Shown here: positions 35,901-44,971 of the stretch, one piece after another
Numbering within the stretch: position 1 is the first letter of the stretch
How the letters are laid out: every line of letters begins with the position of its first letter
Origin: Hymenobacter sp. BRD67
GTDB lineage: Bacteria; Bacteroidota; Bacteroidia; Cytophagales; Hymenobacteraceae
Assembly (NCBI RefSeq): GCF_013256425.1
Contig: NZ_CP053904.1
Location: 3,658,001 to 3,722,000 of the forward strand
Length of the DNA: 64,000 bases
Direction of reading: 5' to 3'
The notes under the pieces: generated by a model
What the model was told of the DNA's origin: nothing
Databases searched by the model: none
The model's input: only the letters and a program-made list of their open reading frames with translations
Made by a program: the position numbers and the translations under genes

Positions 35901-35981
35901 AAGTAGCGTGGACGCTGCGAGTCCGCGCGTGGGCCGTTTAAGTAGCGTGCAACGCGCGGACCCGCAGCGTCCACGCTACTT
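35901..35981. repeat. inverted repeat, family A copy 2 (upstream of pyrF)
   Basis: Arms 35901-35930 (AAGTAGCGTGGACGCTGCGA...) and 35952-35981 pair with one or two mismatches around a 21-base loop. It lies 17 bases upstream of the pyrF start. It shares the GTGGACGCTGCGAGTCCGCG core with the copy at 35053-35128. Confidence 0.92.
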
Positions 35982-36037
35982 AAAACCGGGTAAAAATAAA
36001 AGCGCCCGGCAGGGACAGGTGCTTCGCAGTCAGTAGC

Positions 36038-36241
36038 TTATCTTATTTTTTCGTGGCTTACCCGGTCGGCAGCTTCGCAAACATCAGTTACGCTCTCACG
36101 AGCGCCGCGCAACATCGCATCCCACACCTTGCTAACTACCAGCCGTTGGGGAGCCGTACGCAGCTGGCGGCTTCTGGCTAGGGAAGCGGTAGTAGCCAGG
36201 GTAGCAGCCGCTACTTTCGAAGAAAGTGTGTTGATAGCCAT
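36038..36241 (-). CDS. small hypothetical protein
   Basis: A 67-residue reading frame starting at ATG 36241 (MAINTLSSKVAAATLATTAS). The N-terminal half is rich in Ala, Thr and Ser; the rest is charged (VWDAMLRGARESVTDVCEAA). It has no recognisable motif. Protein-like composition and an ATG start are the only support. It could also be a chance frame in the leader of the pyrimidine genes. Confidence 0.4.
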   Translation of the reverse strand: MAINTLSSKVAAATLATTASLARSRQLRTAPQRLVVSKVWDAMLRGARESVTDVCEAADRVSHEKIR

Positions 36242-36643
36242 ACCAAAAGTAACGGGAAGCCTGCAGTTGGGTGAAACTGGTGAAAACCTAAAACCTTATG
36301 CGCCGGACGGGCACAAAAAAACCGCCTCAGACAACTGGGGCGGCAATCGACAAACCGAAACAAAAAAAGCGAAACGCGAAACGCAGAACGAATGTAAACC
36401 GGAGGCGACAGCCGACCGACCTTTCCGCAAAACGGCTTGTTTGGCCGTTTCATGCTTCATCCACTGGTGTTTGAGTGCGTTCACGGTGCAAAATTACCAG
36501 TTCTTTTTTCGGCGCAACGTTACGTTTTCCGAGAAAACTTTTTTGCGCTTTCCAACCTGGCCTATTTTCTGCGGTGCGCTAGGGTTTTAGGCCGCTTTTG
36601 CCGCCGAGCCGCGGGTTAAAAAAATTTTACCCTGCCCCGCCAG

Positions 36644-36676
36644 TTTGCCGCTGCCGGTAAGCCTGGCGTAACTTTG
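36644..36676 (+). promoter_or_regulatory. Bacteroidota-type promoter
   Basis: TTTG at 36644-36647 and TAACTTTG at 36669-36676 are 21 bases apart. This matches the known Bacteroidota -33/-7 pattern TTTG and TAnnTTTG. No protein gene follows on the plus strand before the convergent nuclease gene. Confidence 0.55.
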
Positions 36677-36682
36677 GCTTTT

Positions 36683-36777
36683 TAGCGCGAAAATGCGCCA
36701 ACCAGCTGGCTGCTCAGCTCGAATGAATTAAAAATGAAAATGCCGATGATTTTATGAAAATCATCGGCATTTTCATT
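36683..36777 (+). ncRNA. candidate small RNA
   Basis: Inferred ~95-base transcript from the promoter at 36644-36676 to the hairpin at 36733-36777. It starts with a possible small stem (GCGCGAAAATGCGC) and holds no frame beyond 12 codons. It would run toward the P1-type nuclease gene on the other strand. Only sequence pattern supports it. Confidence 0.3.
36733..36777. terminator. perfect 21-bp stem hairpin
   Basis: AATGAAAATGCCGATGATTTT (36733-36753) pairs perfectly with 36757-36777 around a 3-base loop. It is 57 bases past the stop of the minus-strand nuclease gene and may serve both strands. Confidence 0.8.
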
Positions 36778-36833
36778 ATATATTACTTATTCAATAATTA
36801 CCATCGCCATTTCTCGCTCGGTGGCTTTCCGCT

Positions 36834-37619
36834 TTACTTAAATGCCTCGTTGAGCACGGCCGCCAGCCGGATGCCGGCTTGCTGAATGCGCTGCTTCATG
36901 ATGTCGGCGTGGGCCGGGTAGTAGCGGAAGTCGGGATTGGGATTCTGGGCGGCCTCGGCGTAGAGCTGAGTGGCCAGGGTATACGACTCGAACAGCCACT
37001 CGGCGGGGTCGGCGGCAGCCTGCCAGTTTTTGCGCAGGGCTTCGGGCACGACGCTGTACTGCTGGCCCATCTCGGTGTAGGTCAGGCCCTGGTAGTCGAG
37101 CAGGCCGCTGTCCCAGAGGCTGTGTAGGTTAGTATCCTTGCCCCGGTACGTCATTTTGATATCATTGCCGCCTTTGTCTTCGGCGCGGCTCACGTGCATG
37201 GGCTGGTGCACATCGCCCACGATGTGCACCACGAAGATGAGGGCTTCGGCACGCTGCTCGCGGGTTTTGGCCGGGTCTTTCATCTCCTTGATTTTCAGTA
37301 GCAGAATATTGTAGGCATTGGCCTCCGTCTGCGCCTTCACCGTCGTAATAAACTGGTCGTGGGCCAGCCCTAGCGGGGTATTCACGTAGTGCCAGGGGCT
37401 GGTTTCCTTATACTCGGGCAGGTAGCGCATCTCGTCGGGCTGGGTGCTCACGAGCGTGAGCGTCTGCGTACCCAGCAGGTCGGCTACCTGGCGGCGGGCT
37501 TTTTCAGAAAGGTGGTGCTCGGCAATGTTACCGATGGCCCGGTGGCCTTCCACGCCCCAGGCCCACAGGCGCAGCGGCAGGGCGGCCAGCACGACCAGCG
37601 AAAGCAAAATTTTGTTCAT
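36834..37619 (-). CDS. S1/P1-type nuclease
   Basis: A 261-residue exported zinc-dependent nuclease/phosphatase. A signal sequence (MNKILLSLVVLAALPLRLWA) ends just before Trp in WGVEGHRAIGNIAEHHL; that N-terminal Trp binds zinc in this family. Further ligands: SPWHYVN, FVVHIVGDVHQPMHV, GGNDI, NLHSLWDSGLLD. The length fits bacterial members. Start ATG 37619; ten more in-frame residues upstream are unlikely. It should act outside the cytoplasm on single-stranded nucleic acid or nucleotides. A hairpin at 37635-37659 stands in its leader. Confidence 0.93.
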   Translation of the reverse strand: MNKILLSLVVLAALPLRLWAWGVEGHRAIGNIAEHHLSEKARRQVADLLGTQTLTLVSTQPDEMRYLPEYKETSPWHYVNTPLGLAHDQFITTVKAQTEANAYNILLLKIKEMKDPAKTREQRAEALIFVVHIVGDVHQPMHVSRAEDKGGNDIKMTYRGKDTNLHSLWDSGLLDYQGLTYTEMGQQYSVVPEALRKNWQAAADPAEWLFESYTLATQLYAEAAQNPNPDFRYYPAHADIMKQRIQQAGIRLAAVLNEAFK

Positions 37620-37634
37620 TGGGTAGTAATAAAA

Positions 37635-37659
37635 GACCGGCAAGGACACCTTGCCGGTC
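37635..37659. terminator. hairpin between Uma2 remnant and nuclease
   Basis: GACCGGCAAG, short loop, CTTGCCGGTC. It lies past the end of the Uma2 remnant and 15 bases before the nuclease ATG on the minus strand, so it can end Uma2 transcription. Confidence 0.7.
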
Positions 37660-37690
37660 AGGGGGTTGCAAAGGTATGCTGAAGGCCGGT

Positions 37691-38285
37691 TTAGTCTTCC
37701 GTAACAATATCAGCCTACTCCAGGGCCAGGCCGGGCAGCGTAGCTACCAGGATAAAGCCGGGCTCGATGTATTCGTCGGCCAGCTTATACTTCTCCTTTT
37801 CAAGTATATAAGCCGTTATCATCTTCAGGCCGGGATACACCATCCAATACTCCTGCACACCGTTTTCTTCGTAGAGGTCGAACTTGGCTTTCGTATCGCG
37901 GCTGTTGTCACTAGGCGATATGATTTCAATAATCCAATCGGAGCACCCAAGCGGCCTCGGTCATCAAGTTTGGCTGGGTCGCATATTACGCACATGTTGG
38001 GCTGCACTACGGTGCGTATTTGCTGGTCACCGTTGGCCCCAGCTTACCAGCCGCACATCGAAAGGAGCATGGTACACTTGGCAAGGCTTACGGCGTAAAT
38101 ACTGGTGAATTGTACTGAATACATTCCCAGAATATGCCTGATGTAATCGGTTCGGCCCCACCATCGGCCGCATAATCTTGCCCTTGATAAGCTCGGCAAA
38201 CTCATCAAATTTCCACGTCAGATAATCGGCGTAGGTGTACGTCTTAACTAAGGTCGAGCTGCGAAAACTGCGTAATGGATTCCAT
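37691..38285 (-). pseudogene. decayed Uma2-family nuclease-like gene
   Basis: Pieces of a Uma2 protein (a restriction-nuclease-like fold, often in many copies) appear in several frames: MESITQFSQLDLS from ATG 38285, KTYTYADYLTWKFDEFAELI, FDVRLVSW, VVQPNMCVICDPAKLDDRG, then DWIIEIISPSDNSRD and EYWMVYPGLKMITAYILEKE. Breaks are near 38240-38250, at 38037-38040 and at 37940-37941. The first two are not cured by one added base (two bases added or one removed). The frame also meets TAG at 37715-37717 where TGG (Trp of the ending LEWADIV) is expected, before the likely original stop at 37691. This points to a truly decaying gene. Confidence 0.72.
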
Positions 38286-38326
38286 AGCAAGCGCCAAGTG
38301 GTACTGACGCAAAATACCGGTAGACG

Positions 38327-39730
38327 CTAAAACTCGACGTGTAGGCGCAGGGCCACTACATGGATAGGCCCCTTACGGTCGCTGTTGTAGCCCGGATTGA
38401 TTGCCAGCTGATAGTCGGGGGTAATGGCGGCATGATATTTAGGGAAGTCTATACTATAGTATAATTCCGTCACGAACTCCGGGGCGTAGTTCAGCTTGCC
38501 GTCGCCGAGCATGAAGCCGTAGCCGCCGGCAGCCAGGTACTCGCGGTGGCCAGTCGACAACCCATTCACGACGGCCGCCAGCCCCAGGCGGTCGGTGGCG
38601 CGGTGCCAGCGGGCACCAGTGCTGGTCAGGCCCAGGCTGGCACTCTGGTCTACCTCGGTGAAAGCCCAGGTTTCGTTTTTACCATCGTTGTAGCTCAACC
38701 GCCCAAAAGCGCCCAGTTCGCCGCCCAGCTCCTGCTCGAAGTTGATGGCAAAGCCGGTTTTACTGTGGCTTACGCCTCGTACGCTTTCAATATTGGGGCG
38801 TCCTTTTATATAAGGAGAATTTAGCGCCTCTTGGTAGTTGCCCATAGCGGCCACATTATAAAAGCCCAGCACCCGCACTGTACCCTGGTGGCCGTGCAGG
38901 TGGTAGGTTTTGGTCAGCTCCACCGTTTCACCGTGCGCCTTAGGGTAGTTGTAGTCGAGGATGGGGCCGTTGGCGTAGGTGGGCAGCAGCGAGCTGGCAG
39001 CCCGCAGCGCAAAGTGAGGCGTGATATACTCAATAACGCCGCCCACGGTGTAGCCACGCGTGTTAGCCGGGTAATCCCAGGCCCCGGCACTCATCAGGGT
39101 CCAGTTCAGAAACTGCGTACGCGGGTCGTGCGAGTAGCTATTTTGGTCGAAATAATCGGCCAGACAGATTTTACCTGCCGTGATGCTGAAGTATCGAACG
39201 GGGCGCGAACCGGCAATCTGGTTGTTGTCATCTTCATCGTTCACCACTTCAGAGCCCAGCGCGAAGCGCTGCTGTAAGTAGAGGCGTGCCAGATAGACGA
39301 CCGGCTCGGGCGTACCCACCCGAAAGGTTTCCCCGTTCAGTGCTCCGCCCAGGCCTGAAGCGCTACTCAGGCCGCTACCGCCCGATACCTCAGGATTAAG
39401 AAACACGGCGGCATTCTTCCAAAGCTGCCGGCCCAGGTAAAGGGTAGTCGTGAGGGACGTCTTCGCGCTTTCTCTCGGCTGCAAGCTCAGGCTATCGGAA
39501 TAGGGCGCGGTAAAATTGGCGTGCCACTGTCGGATAACCGTTTGCTGAAAGTGCAGGCTCCAGCCGTGGGTGTCAGTCTCTACGTGAATCGGCTGTTGGG
39601 CCGAGGCGGCGGCTGGTGCTTTCCCTGGCGTGGCCGACGAGGGCGGAGTTACGGCACCTTGGCCGAAGGCAGCACCGGCCAATAATACGAGAACAGCTAC
39701 CTGTAGTGCCCGCGAAAAGTAAACTGTCAT
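38327..39730 (-). CDS. OprB-like carbohydrate porin
   Basis: A 467-residue outer-membrane protein. Signal sequence MTVYFSRALQVAVLVLLAGAAFGQG, a Pro/Ala-rich linker to ~residue 45, then a beta-rich barrel with alternating aromatic and polar residues. The segments WSLHFQQTVIRQWHANF, YFSITAGKICLADYFDQNSYSHDPRTQFLN and TELYYSIDFPKYHAAITPDYQLAINPGYN are typical of the OprB-type or alginate-export-like porins, and the protein ends with Phe (VALRLHVEF), as outer-membrane barrels do. ATG 39730 is used over a TTG one codon earlier. The substrate is not known. Confidence 0.88.
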   Translation of the reverse strand: MTVYFSRALQVAVLVLLAGAAFGQGAVTPPSSATPGKAPAAASAQQPIHVETDTHGWSLHFQQTVIRQWHANFTAPYSDSLSLQPRESAKTSLTTTLYLGRQLWKNAAVFLNPEVSGGSGLSSASGLGGALNGETFRVGTPEPVVYLARLYLQQRFALGSEVVNDEDDNNQIAGSRPVRYFSITAGKICLADYFDQNSYSHDPRTQFLNWTLMSAGAWDYPANTRGYTVGGVIEYITPHFALRAASSLLPTYANGPILDYNYPKAHGETVELTKTYHLHGHQGTVRVLGFYNVAAMGNYQEALNSPYIKGRPNIESVRGVSHSKTGFAINFEQELGGELGAFGRLSYNDGKNETWAFTEVDQSASLGLTSTGARWHRATDRLGLAAVVNGLSTGHREYLAAGGYGFMLGDGKLNYAPEFVTELYYSIDFPKYHAAITPDYQLAINPGYNSDRKGPIHVVALRLHVEF

Positions 39731-39835
39731 CAACCAGAAAAATAAAAAGCATAGGCAATATGCCCGGCAAAAGTACGCCTGCCCAGGAAATTCGCCGGCT
39801 ATTAACCTGTTACCTATTTTATTGCTATTCTTAGC

Positions 39836-41226
39836 CTATAGCAAGGTGCCGTGCAGAAATGCATAGGCAACGGTGAAGTAGATAACCAGCCCCGTGACAT
39901 CGACCAGCGTAGCCACGAACGGAGCCGACGAGGTGGCCGGGTCAAAGCCCACCTTTTTCAGAATAAGCGGCAGCATAGAGCCAGCCAGCGAACCCCAGAG
40001 CACGATACCCACCAGCGCAAAGCCTACCGCCAGGGCCAGCGGCACCCAGTGCGGACCGTAGTCGCGCAGGTGCAGGCCCTGCCACACCGCAATGCGGATG
40101 GTGCCCACGATACCCAGAATGACGCCCAGCGCCAGGCCCGCCAGCAGCTCACGGCGCATCACCTGCCACCAGCGACTCACGCTTACTTCGCCCAGGCTCA
40201 TGGCCCGGATGATGAGCGAGGTAGCCTGCGAGCCGGCATTGCCGCCGCTGCTGATAACCAGCGGCACGAACAAGGCCAGAACGACGGCTTTTTCGATTTC
40301 GCCCTCAAAAAAGCCCATGGCCGTGGCCGTAAACATCTCCCCTAAAAACAGCACCACCAGCCAGCCGGCGCGCTTCTGCACCATTTTGAGCAGCGGAATC
40401 TGCAGATACGGCTCGTCGAGAGCTTCGGAGCCGCCGAGCTTCTGGATTTCCTTGGTGTCTTCGCGCTCGCGTAGCGCCACAATATCATCAAGGGTCACGA
40501 TGCCCAGCAGCACGCCGTTGGCATCGGTTACGGGCAGGGCTACGCGCTGGTGCCGGCGGAAGTCGGCCAGCGCATCGTCCTGGTTTTGCTGAGCCCGCAG
40601 GCACACGAAGCGCCGGTCCATGAAATCGCGGACGTGCCCGGTGCGCGGAGCCACCAGAAATTCCCGAATGTGAATATCGTCCAGCAAAATACCTTTCTCG
40701 TCAACCACGTAGAGCATCGTCACCGTTTCGGCGCTGGCCCCGTGCTGCCGGATGTAGTCAAATACCTGTTCGGTGCTCCAGTCTTCGCGCAGGGCAATGT
40801 AGTCGGGCGTCATCAGCCGGCCCACGCTGTCGTGCGGGAAGCCCATCAGCTCCAGCGCCACGCGGCGCTGCTCGGGGCCGAGGCGCTCCACCTGGGTGCG
40901 CACAAACTCGGGCGGCAGGCGCTCAAACAGCCCCGTGCGGTCGTCGGGGCCATGTGGTTGAGAATGTCGGTGAGCTGCTCGGGCGCCAGGTGGCTCAGCA
41001 GCCGGTTTTGGGCCGAGGGGGTGAGGTACTCAAACACCCGCGTGGCCTGCGGCAGCGGCAGCAGCCGAAATAAAATCAGCAGCTCAGCCTCGGGCCGGTT
41101 GGTTATCAGGTGAGCCAGGTCAGGGGCGGCCAGGTGGGGGAGCAGGGTTTTAAGCCCCAGGAAGTCGCGCTCGGCGAGCAGTTCCCGGAGCTTATCGGCG
41201 GTGGTCAGAGTAGCGGCAGGAGCCAT
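39836..41226 (-). CDS. mgtE: magnesium transporter MgtE (frame broken)
   Basis: Mg2+ channel/transporter of the inner membrane; reconstructed as 463 residues from ATG 41226 (MAPAATLTTADKLREL). The break at the G run 40946-40949 is cured by one base, giving MAPDDRTGLFERLPPEFVRTQV. Order: MgtE_N superhelical domain (to ~residue 140), two CBS domains (~150-270; VGRLMTPDYIALREDWST, LGIVTLDDIVALR), a linker helix, then five membrane helices with PLVISSGGNAGSQATSLIIRAM, the family signature. The length is as usual. CBS-based gating by Mg2+ is known for the family. Confidence 0.94.
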
Positions 41227-41310
41227 AAGGACGGGCAAAAACAGTATTTCGCCCGCAAATACGCAACTCCTCCACAAATCGCCGTACCTGGCAGATTACC
41301 AATCTTTAAA

Positions 41311-43352
41311 TCACCAAATCTTCACGCGAGCCGAATCGGGCCGGTACATTTTCTGGCCGGGCTTCACCCCAAAGGCGTCATAGAAAGCGGGTACATCGGC
41401 CATCGGACCGTTTACGCGGTACTGGGCCGGCGAGTGCACGTCGGTCAGCAGCTGTGAGGCCAGGCTTTCGTCGCGCACCTGCATCTGCCAGCCCAGCGCA
41501 TAGCCCAGAAAGTAGCGCTGAATGGGCGTAAGGCCGCCGATTTTCTTGCCTTCCTGGTACTGCTTGGTTTTCTTAAACGCATCGAGACCAATGACGATAC
41601 CGCCCAGGTCGGCAATGTTTTCGCCGGCCGTGGCCTTGCCATTGATGTGCATCGAGTCGAGCAGGGTATAGCTGTTGAACTGCCGCACAATGCCCGCCAC
41701 CCGCTTGTTGAAGCGCTGGCGGTCGGCCTTGCTCCACCACTCGTGCAGGTTGCCGTGGGCGTCGTACTGGCTACCCTGGTCGTCGAAGCCGTGGGTCAGT
41801 TCGTGGCCGATGGTGCTGGCCCCGGCGTAGCCATACACCAGCGCATCGTCGGCATCGGCGTCGAGCAGGGTTGGGATTGCAAAAGCCGCAGCGGGCAGCA
41901 CAATCTCGTTGTTGCTGGGGTTGTAGTAGGCGTTGTAGGTCTGGGGCGTCATGCCCCACTCGGTGCGGTCCACGGGCTTGCCCAGCTTATGCAGCTGGTA
42001 GTTGTACTGCCACTGATTGGCGCGCATTACATTGGCAGCCAGCGAGCTGCGGTCAATCTGTAGGTTCGAGTAATCCTTCCACTTATTCGGGTAGCCCACC
42101 TTGGGCATAATGGCGTGGAGCTTATTCTGGGCCACTACCTTAGTGGGCGCGCTCATCCAGTCTACGTTCCGGATGTGCTCGGAAAACGACGACATTACGT
42201 TTTTAACCAGGGTATCGTAGCGGGCCTTGGCCTCGGGCTTGAAGTACTCCTTCACGAACAGCTGGCCCAGGGCATCGCCCAGGGCATCTTCCTCCATGTC
42301 GAGCACGCGCTTCCAGCGGGGCGCATGGCTTTGGCACCGTGCAGCTGCGTGCCGTAAAACTTAAAATTCTCCTCTACAAAGGGCTGGCTGAGGGTCGGGG
42401 CGTACTCGCGGGCCACTTGCCAGGTAAGGTAGGCCTTCCAATCGTCTACCGGCCTGGTTTTCAGCAGCTGGGCCACGGTCTGATAAAACTCCGGCTGGCC
42501 TACAATCACGGTATCGACGCTGGTGGTACCCAGCTGGCCAAACCACGACTTCCAGTCGATACCGGGCGTCAGCTTATCGAGCTGGGCCAGGGTCATCTTG
42601 TTGTAATTCTTGTACGGGTCGCGCAAGTCCGCGAGCTTGCGCGACGACTTGGCCAGAGTGGTTTCCAGAGCCATCACCCTAGCCGCGCTGGCGTTAGCGG
42701 AGGTTGAGTCCTGGCCCAGCAGCTTGAAGATGTTGCTCATGTGGCGCACGTAGGCGCGGCGAATGCCCTTGGTGCGGTTATCGGTGTTGAAGTAGTAATC
42801 GCGGTTGGGCAGGCCCAGGCCGCTCTGGTGCAGGTACAGCGCCATCTTGTCGCTGTTCTTCTCGTCCTGCCCCACGCGCGGGCCAATGAGGGCCCGCACG
42901 CCCAGCTGAATCTCATGGGCCACCACCGCCGGTACATCAGCCGCCGTTTTGATGGCCGCGATGCGGTCCAGCTCCGGCTTGATAGGCGTGTATCCCAGCT
43001 GATTGGCCTTCAGCGAGTCGAGGCCCACGGCCCAGAAATCGCCGATTTTCTGCTGGTTAGAGCCAGCCGCCGCATTCGCTTTTGCCGCCTCTTCGCTGGT
43101 CTGGCGCAGGCGGGCGTACACTTCCTTCTGCACCTCAATACCAATGCCCGAGTTGCTTTCCGACGCCGGAATGGGGTGGGCCTTCAGCCAGCTGCCATTG
43201 GCGTAGCTGAAAAAGTCATCGCCGGGCGCCACCGTCGTATCGAGCGCCGCCTTGATAATATCGGGCCGGCCATTGCTGGCCGTGGAGGTCGATGACGAGT
43301 GACAGGCGGTGCCCAAGGCCGCGAGCAGCGATAAGTACGCGTATTTTTTCAT
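41311..43352 (-). CDS. M13 family metallopeptidase lipoprotein (frame broken)
   Basis: Neprilysin/PepO-type zinc endopeptidase; reconstructed as 680 residues from ATG 43352. Signal with lipobox LGTAC (Cys 17), so probably a lipid-anchored periplasmic or outer-membrane enzyme. The N-terminal part shows the family marks DDFFSYANGSWLKAHPIP and LPNRDYYF. The break at the G run 42318-42321 is cured by one base (MRPRWKRVLDMEEDALGDALG). Catalytic: GHELTHGFDDQG (HExxH) and GENIADLGG for the third ligand, then NEIVLPAA before them. C-terminus is FGVKPGQKMYRPDSARVKIW, a typical M13 end. Divergent from the small membrane protein gene. Confidence 0.95.
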
Positions 43353-43480
43353 GTAAAAAACAGATGACCAGTTGAGTGTCAGCTTTGCAATGCAATAGTA
43401 AGCCGCAGGCTGAAGTATTGCCTAATGGGCGAAACTTTGTGCCCTGCCGTTGCACGCTCCGAACATTAATTTTTTCCTAT

Positions 43481-43918
43481 ATGTCGCACTATCACTTGCT
43501 CTTCCTCAACGTGGCGCTGACGCTTTACCTCACGGGCGTTATCTGGGTGGTGCAGCTGGTGGTGTACCCGGCGCTGATGCTGGTGGGGCGAGCAGAGTTT
43601 GCCCGCTACCACGCCGCCCACACGCGGGGCATGGGTTGGGTAGTGGCCGCGCCCATGGTGCTGGAGCTGGCTTTGGCCACCTGGCTGGCGTGGGTGGCTT
43701 ACCCGGCCTGGGGCGCCGGGCTGGCCCTCGGGCAGCTGGCCCTGGTGCTGGTGGTGTGGGCCGCTACGTTTGGGGTTTCGGTGCCCTTTCACAACCGGCT
43801 GGCGGCCGGCGGCTACGACTACGTAGCCCTCGACGGCCTCACGCGTACCAACTGGCTGCGCACTCTGGCCTGGACAGCCCGGGCCGGCCTGCTCGGCTGG
43901 ATTTTGTATAATATATAA
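43481..43918 (+). CDS. four-helix membrane protein
   Basis: A 145-residue membrane protein, start ATG 43481 (MSHYHLLFLN); the frame extends further upstream without a good start. Four helices: LFLNVALTLYLTGVIWVVQLVVYP, GWVVAAPMVLELALATWLAWV, LALGQLALVLVVWAATFGVSVPFHNRL and LRTLAWTARAGLLGWILY. The motif VVYPALMLVGRAEFARYHAAHT is like DUF1772-type proteins. Function unknown. Divergent from the M13 peptidase. Confidence 0.8.
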   Translation: MSHYHLLFLNVALTLYLTGVIWVVQLVVYPALMLVGRAEFARYHAAHTRGMGWVVAAPMVLELALATWLAWVAYPAWGAGLALGQLALVLVVWAATFGVSVPFHNRLAAGGYDYVALDGLTRTNWLRTLAWTARAGLLGWILYNI

Positions 43919-44048
43919 TTTTCTGAATATTTTATGCTTCGCCCGTCGGCCCTTTGCGCCGGGCCGCCGTACTGTATGCACTGCCCCTCACTTCTAGCAC
44001 CTATTCCGCATTCACCCGTAACTTGCGGCCTTAAATACGGCTTTCCCT

Positions 44049-44306
44049 ATGATGATGAAACGCTTCCTGCCCGCGCTACTGGCCTCAGCGGCCCTCACGC
44101 TGACCCTGGCCGCTTGCAGCTCGCCCGACGGCAACCCCACTTCGACCGAAGACGACATAGCGACGGCTCCGCTGCCGCCGGTTCCGGCGGCCGTAGATAC
44201 CACGGGTGGCAAAAAAGCACCCGCCCCCGCTGCCAACAGCATCAACCGCGAGCTAACCGCACCCAATGCCGTGGAAGATATCAAAAAGATGCAGCCGCAG
44301 ATGTAA
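44049..44306 (+). CDS. small lipoprotein
   Basis: An 85-residue protein with signal MMMKRFLPALLASAALTLTL and lipobox LAAC, then a Pro/Ala/Asp-rich, probably unfolded chain with a charged C-terminus (AVEDIKKMQPQM). Three ATG codons in a row leave the exact start open by two residues. No known function. Confidence 0.75.
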   Translation: MMMKRFLPALLASAALTLTLAACSSPDGNPTSTEDDIATAPLPPVPAAVDTTGGKKAPAPAANSINRELTAPNAVEDIKKMQPQM

Positions 44307-44427
44307 AGCGCGGCTGTTCGCTGACTTTATAGCCTCCGACAAGTTTTTAGCTGGTAGTACTGGCCTGTGCTGATGAGCTGCTTTACTGGCTTATTGGCAC
44401 AGGTTTTTGCATAGCTGGCCTTTTAGT

Positions 44428-44925
44428 ATGACTACTTCTCCCGTACTGCGCCGCGGCCAGGAAACCGACCTGCCCCGCGTGCTGGCTCTCATTCAGGAGC
44501 TGGCAGTGTATGAGCGCGCCCCCGAAGCTGTAACCAACACCCTGGCTATGATGCAGCGCGATGGCTTTGGGCCGGAGCCGATTTTCGGCTTTTTTGTGCT
44601 CGAAAGCGGCGATGACCTCCTCGGGCTGGCGCTTTTTTACACTGCTTACTCTACCTGGAAAGGCCGGATGCTTTACCTGGAAGATTTGGTTGTGACCGAG
44701 GCTGCCCGGCGCGGCGGCTACGGCCGCCGGCTCTTCGAGGCCGTGGTGGCCGAAGCAAAGCGCACCGGAGCCCAACGCATGAAGTGGCAGGTACTCGACT
44801 GGAACGAGCCAGCCATTAACTTTTATAAAAAGCTCGGTGCTACCCTCGAATCGGACTGGCTCAACGGTAACCTCAGCGCCGAAGACCTGGCTGCTTATGA
44901 GTTGAAAAAGGAGGAAAAAGCGTAA
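44428..44925 (+). CDS. GNAT family N-acetyltransferase
   Basis: A 165-residue acetyl-CoA-dependent transferase of the spermidine/spermine acetyltransferase-like branch. Marks: RRGQETDLPRVLALIQELA (N-terminal helix), LFYTAYSTWKGRMLYLEDLVV, the acetyl-CoA loop ARRGGYGRRLFEAV, and WNEPAINFYKKLGA. Start ATG 44428; seven in-frame residues upstream are less likely. The substrate (amine, thialysine or other) is not shown. Convergent with the metalloprotease gene. Confidence 0.93.
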   Translation: MTTSPVLRRGQETDLPRVLALIQELAVYERAPEAVTNTLAMMQRDGFGPEPIFGFFVLESGDDLLGLALFYTAYSTWKGRMLYLEDLVVTEAARRGGYGRRLFEAVVAEAKRTGAQRMKWQVLDWNEPAINFYKKLGATLESDWLNGNLSAEDLAAYELKKEEKA

Positions 44926-44971
44926 AAGAAAGGCAAGCGGCCGGCCGCAGGTACTGCCGGCCCCAGCCACC

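Larger units (their letters stand above)
36242..36833. other. 592-base stretch without a clear gene
   Basis: No convincing protein in any frame. 36340-36400 is purine-rich on the plus strand. A promoter-like pair TTTG (36644) and TAACTTTG (36669), then a perfect hairpin (36733-36777), suggest a short transcript. The remainder is plain. Confidence 0.5.
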
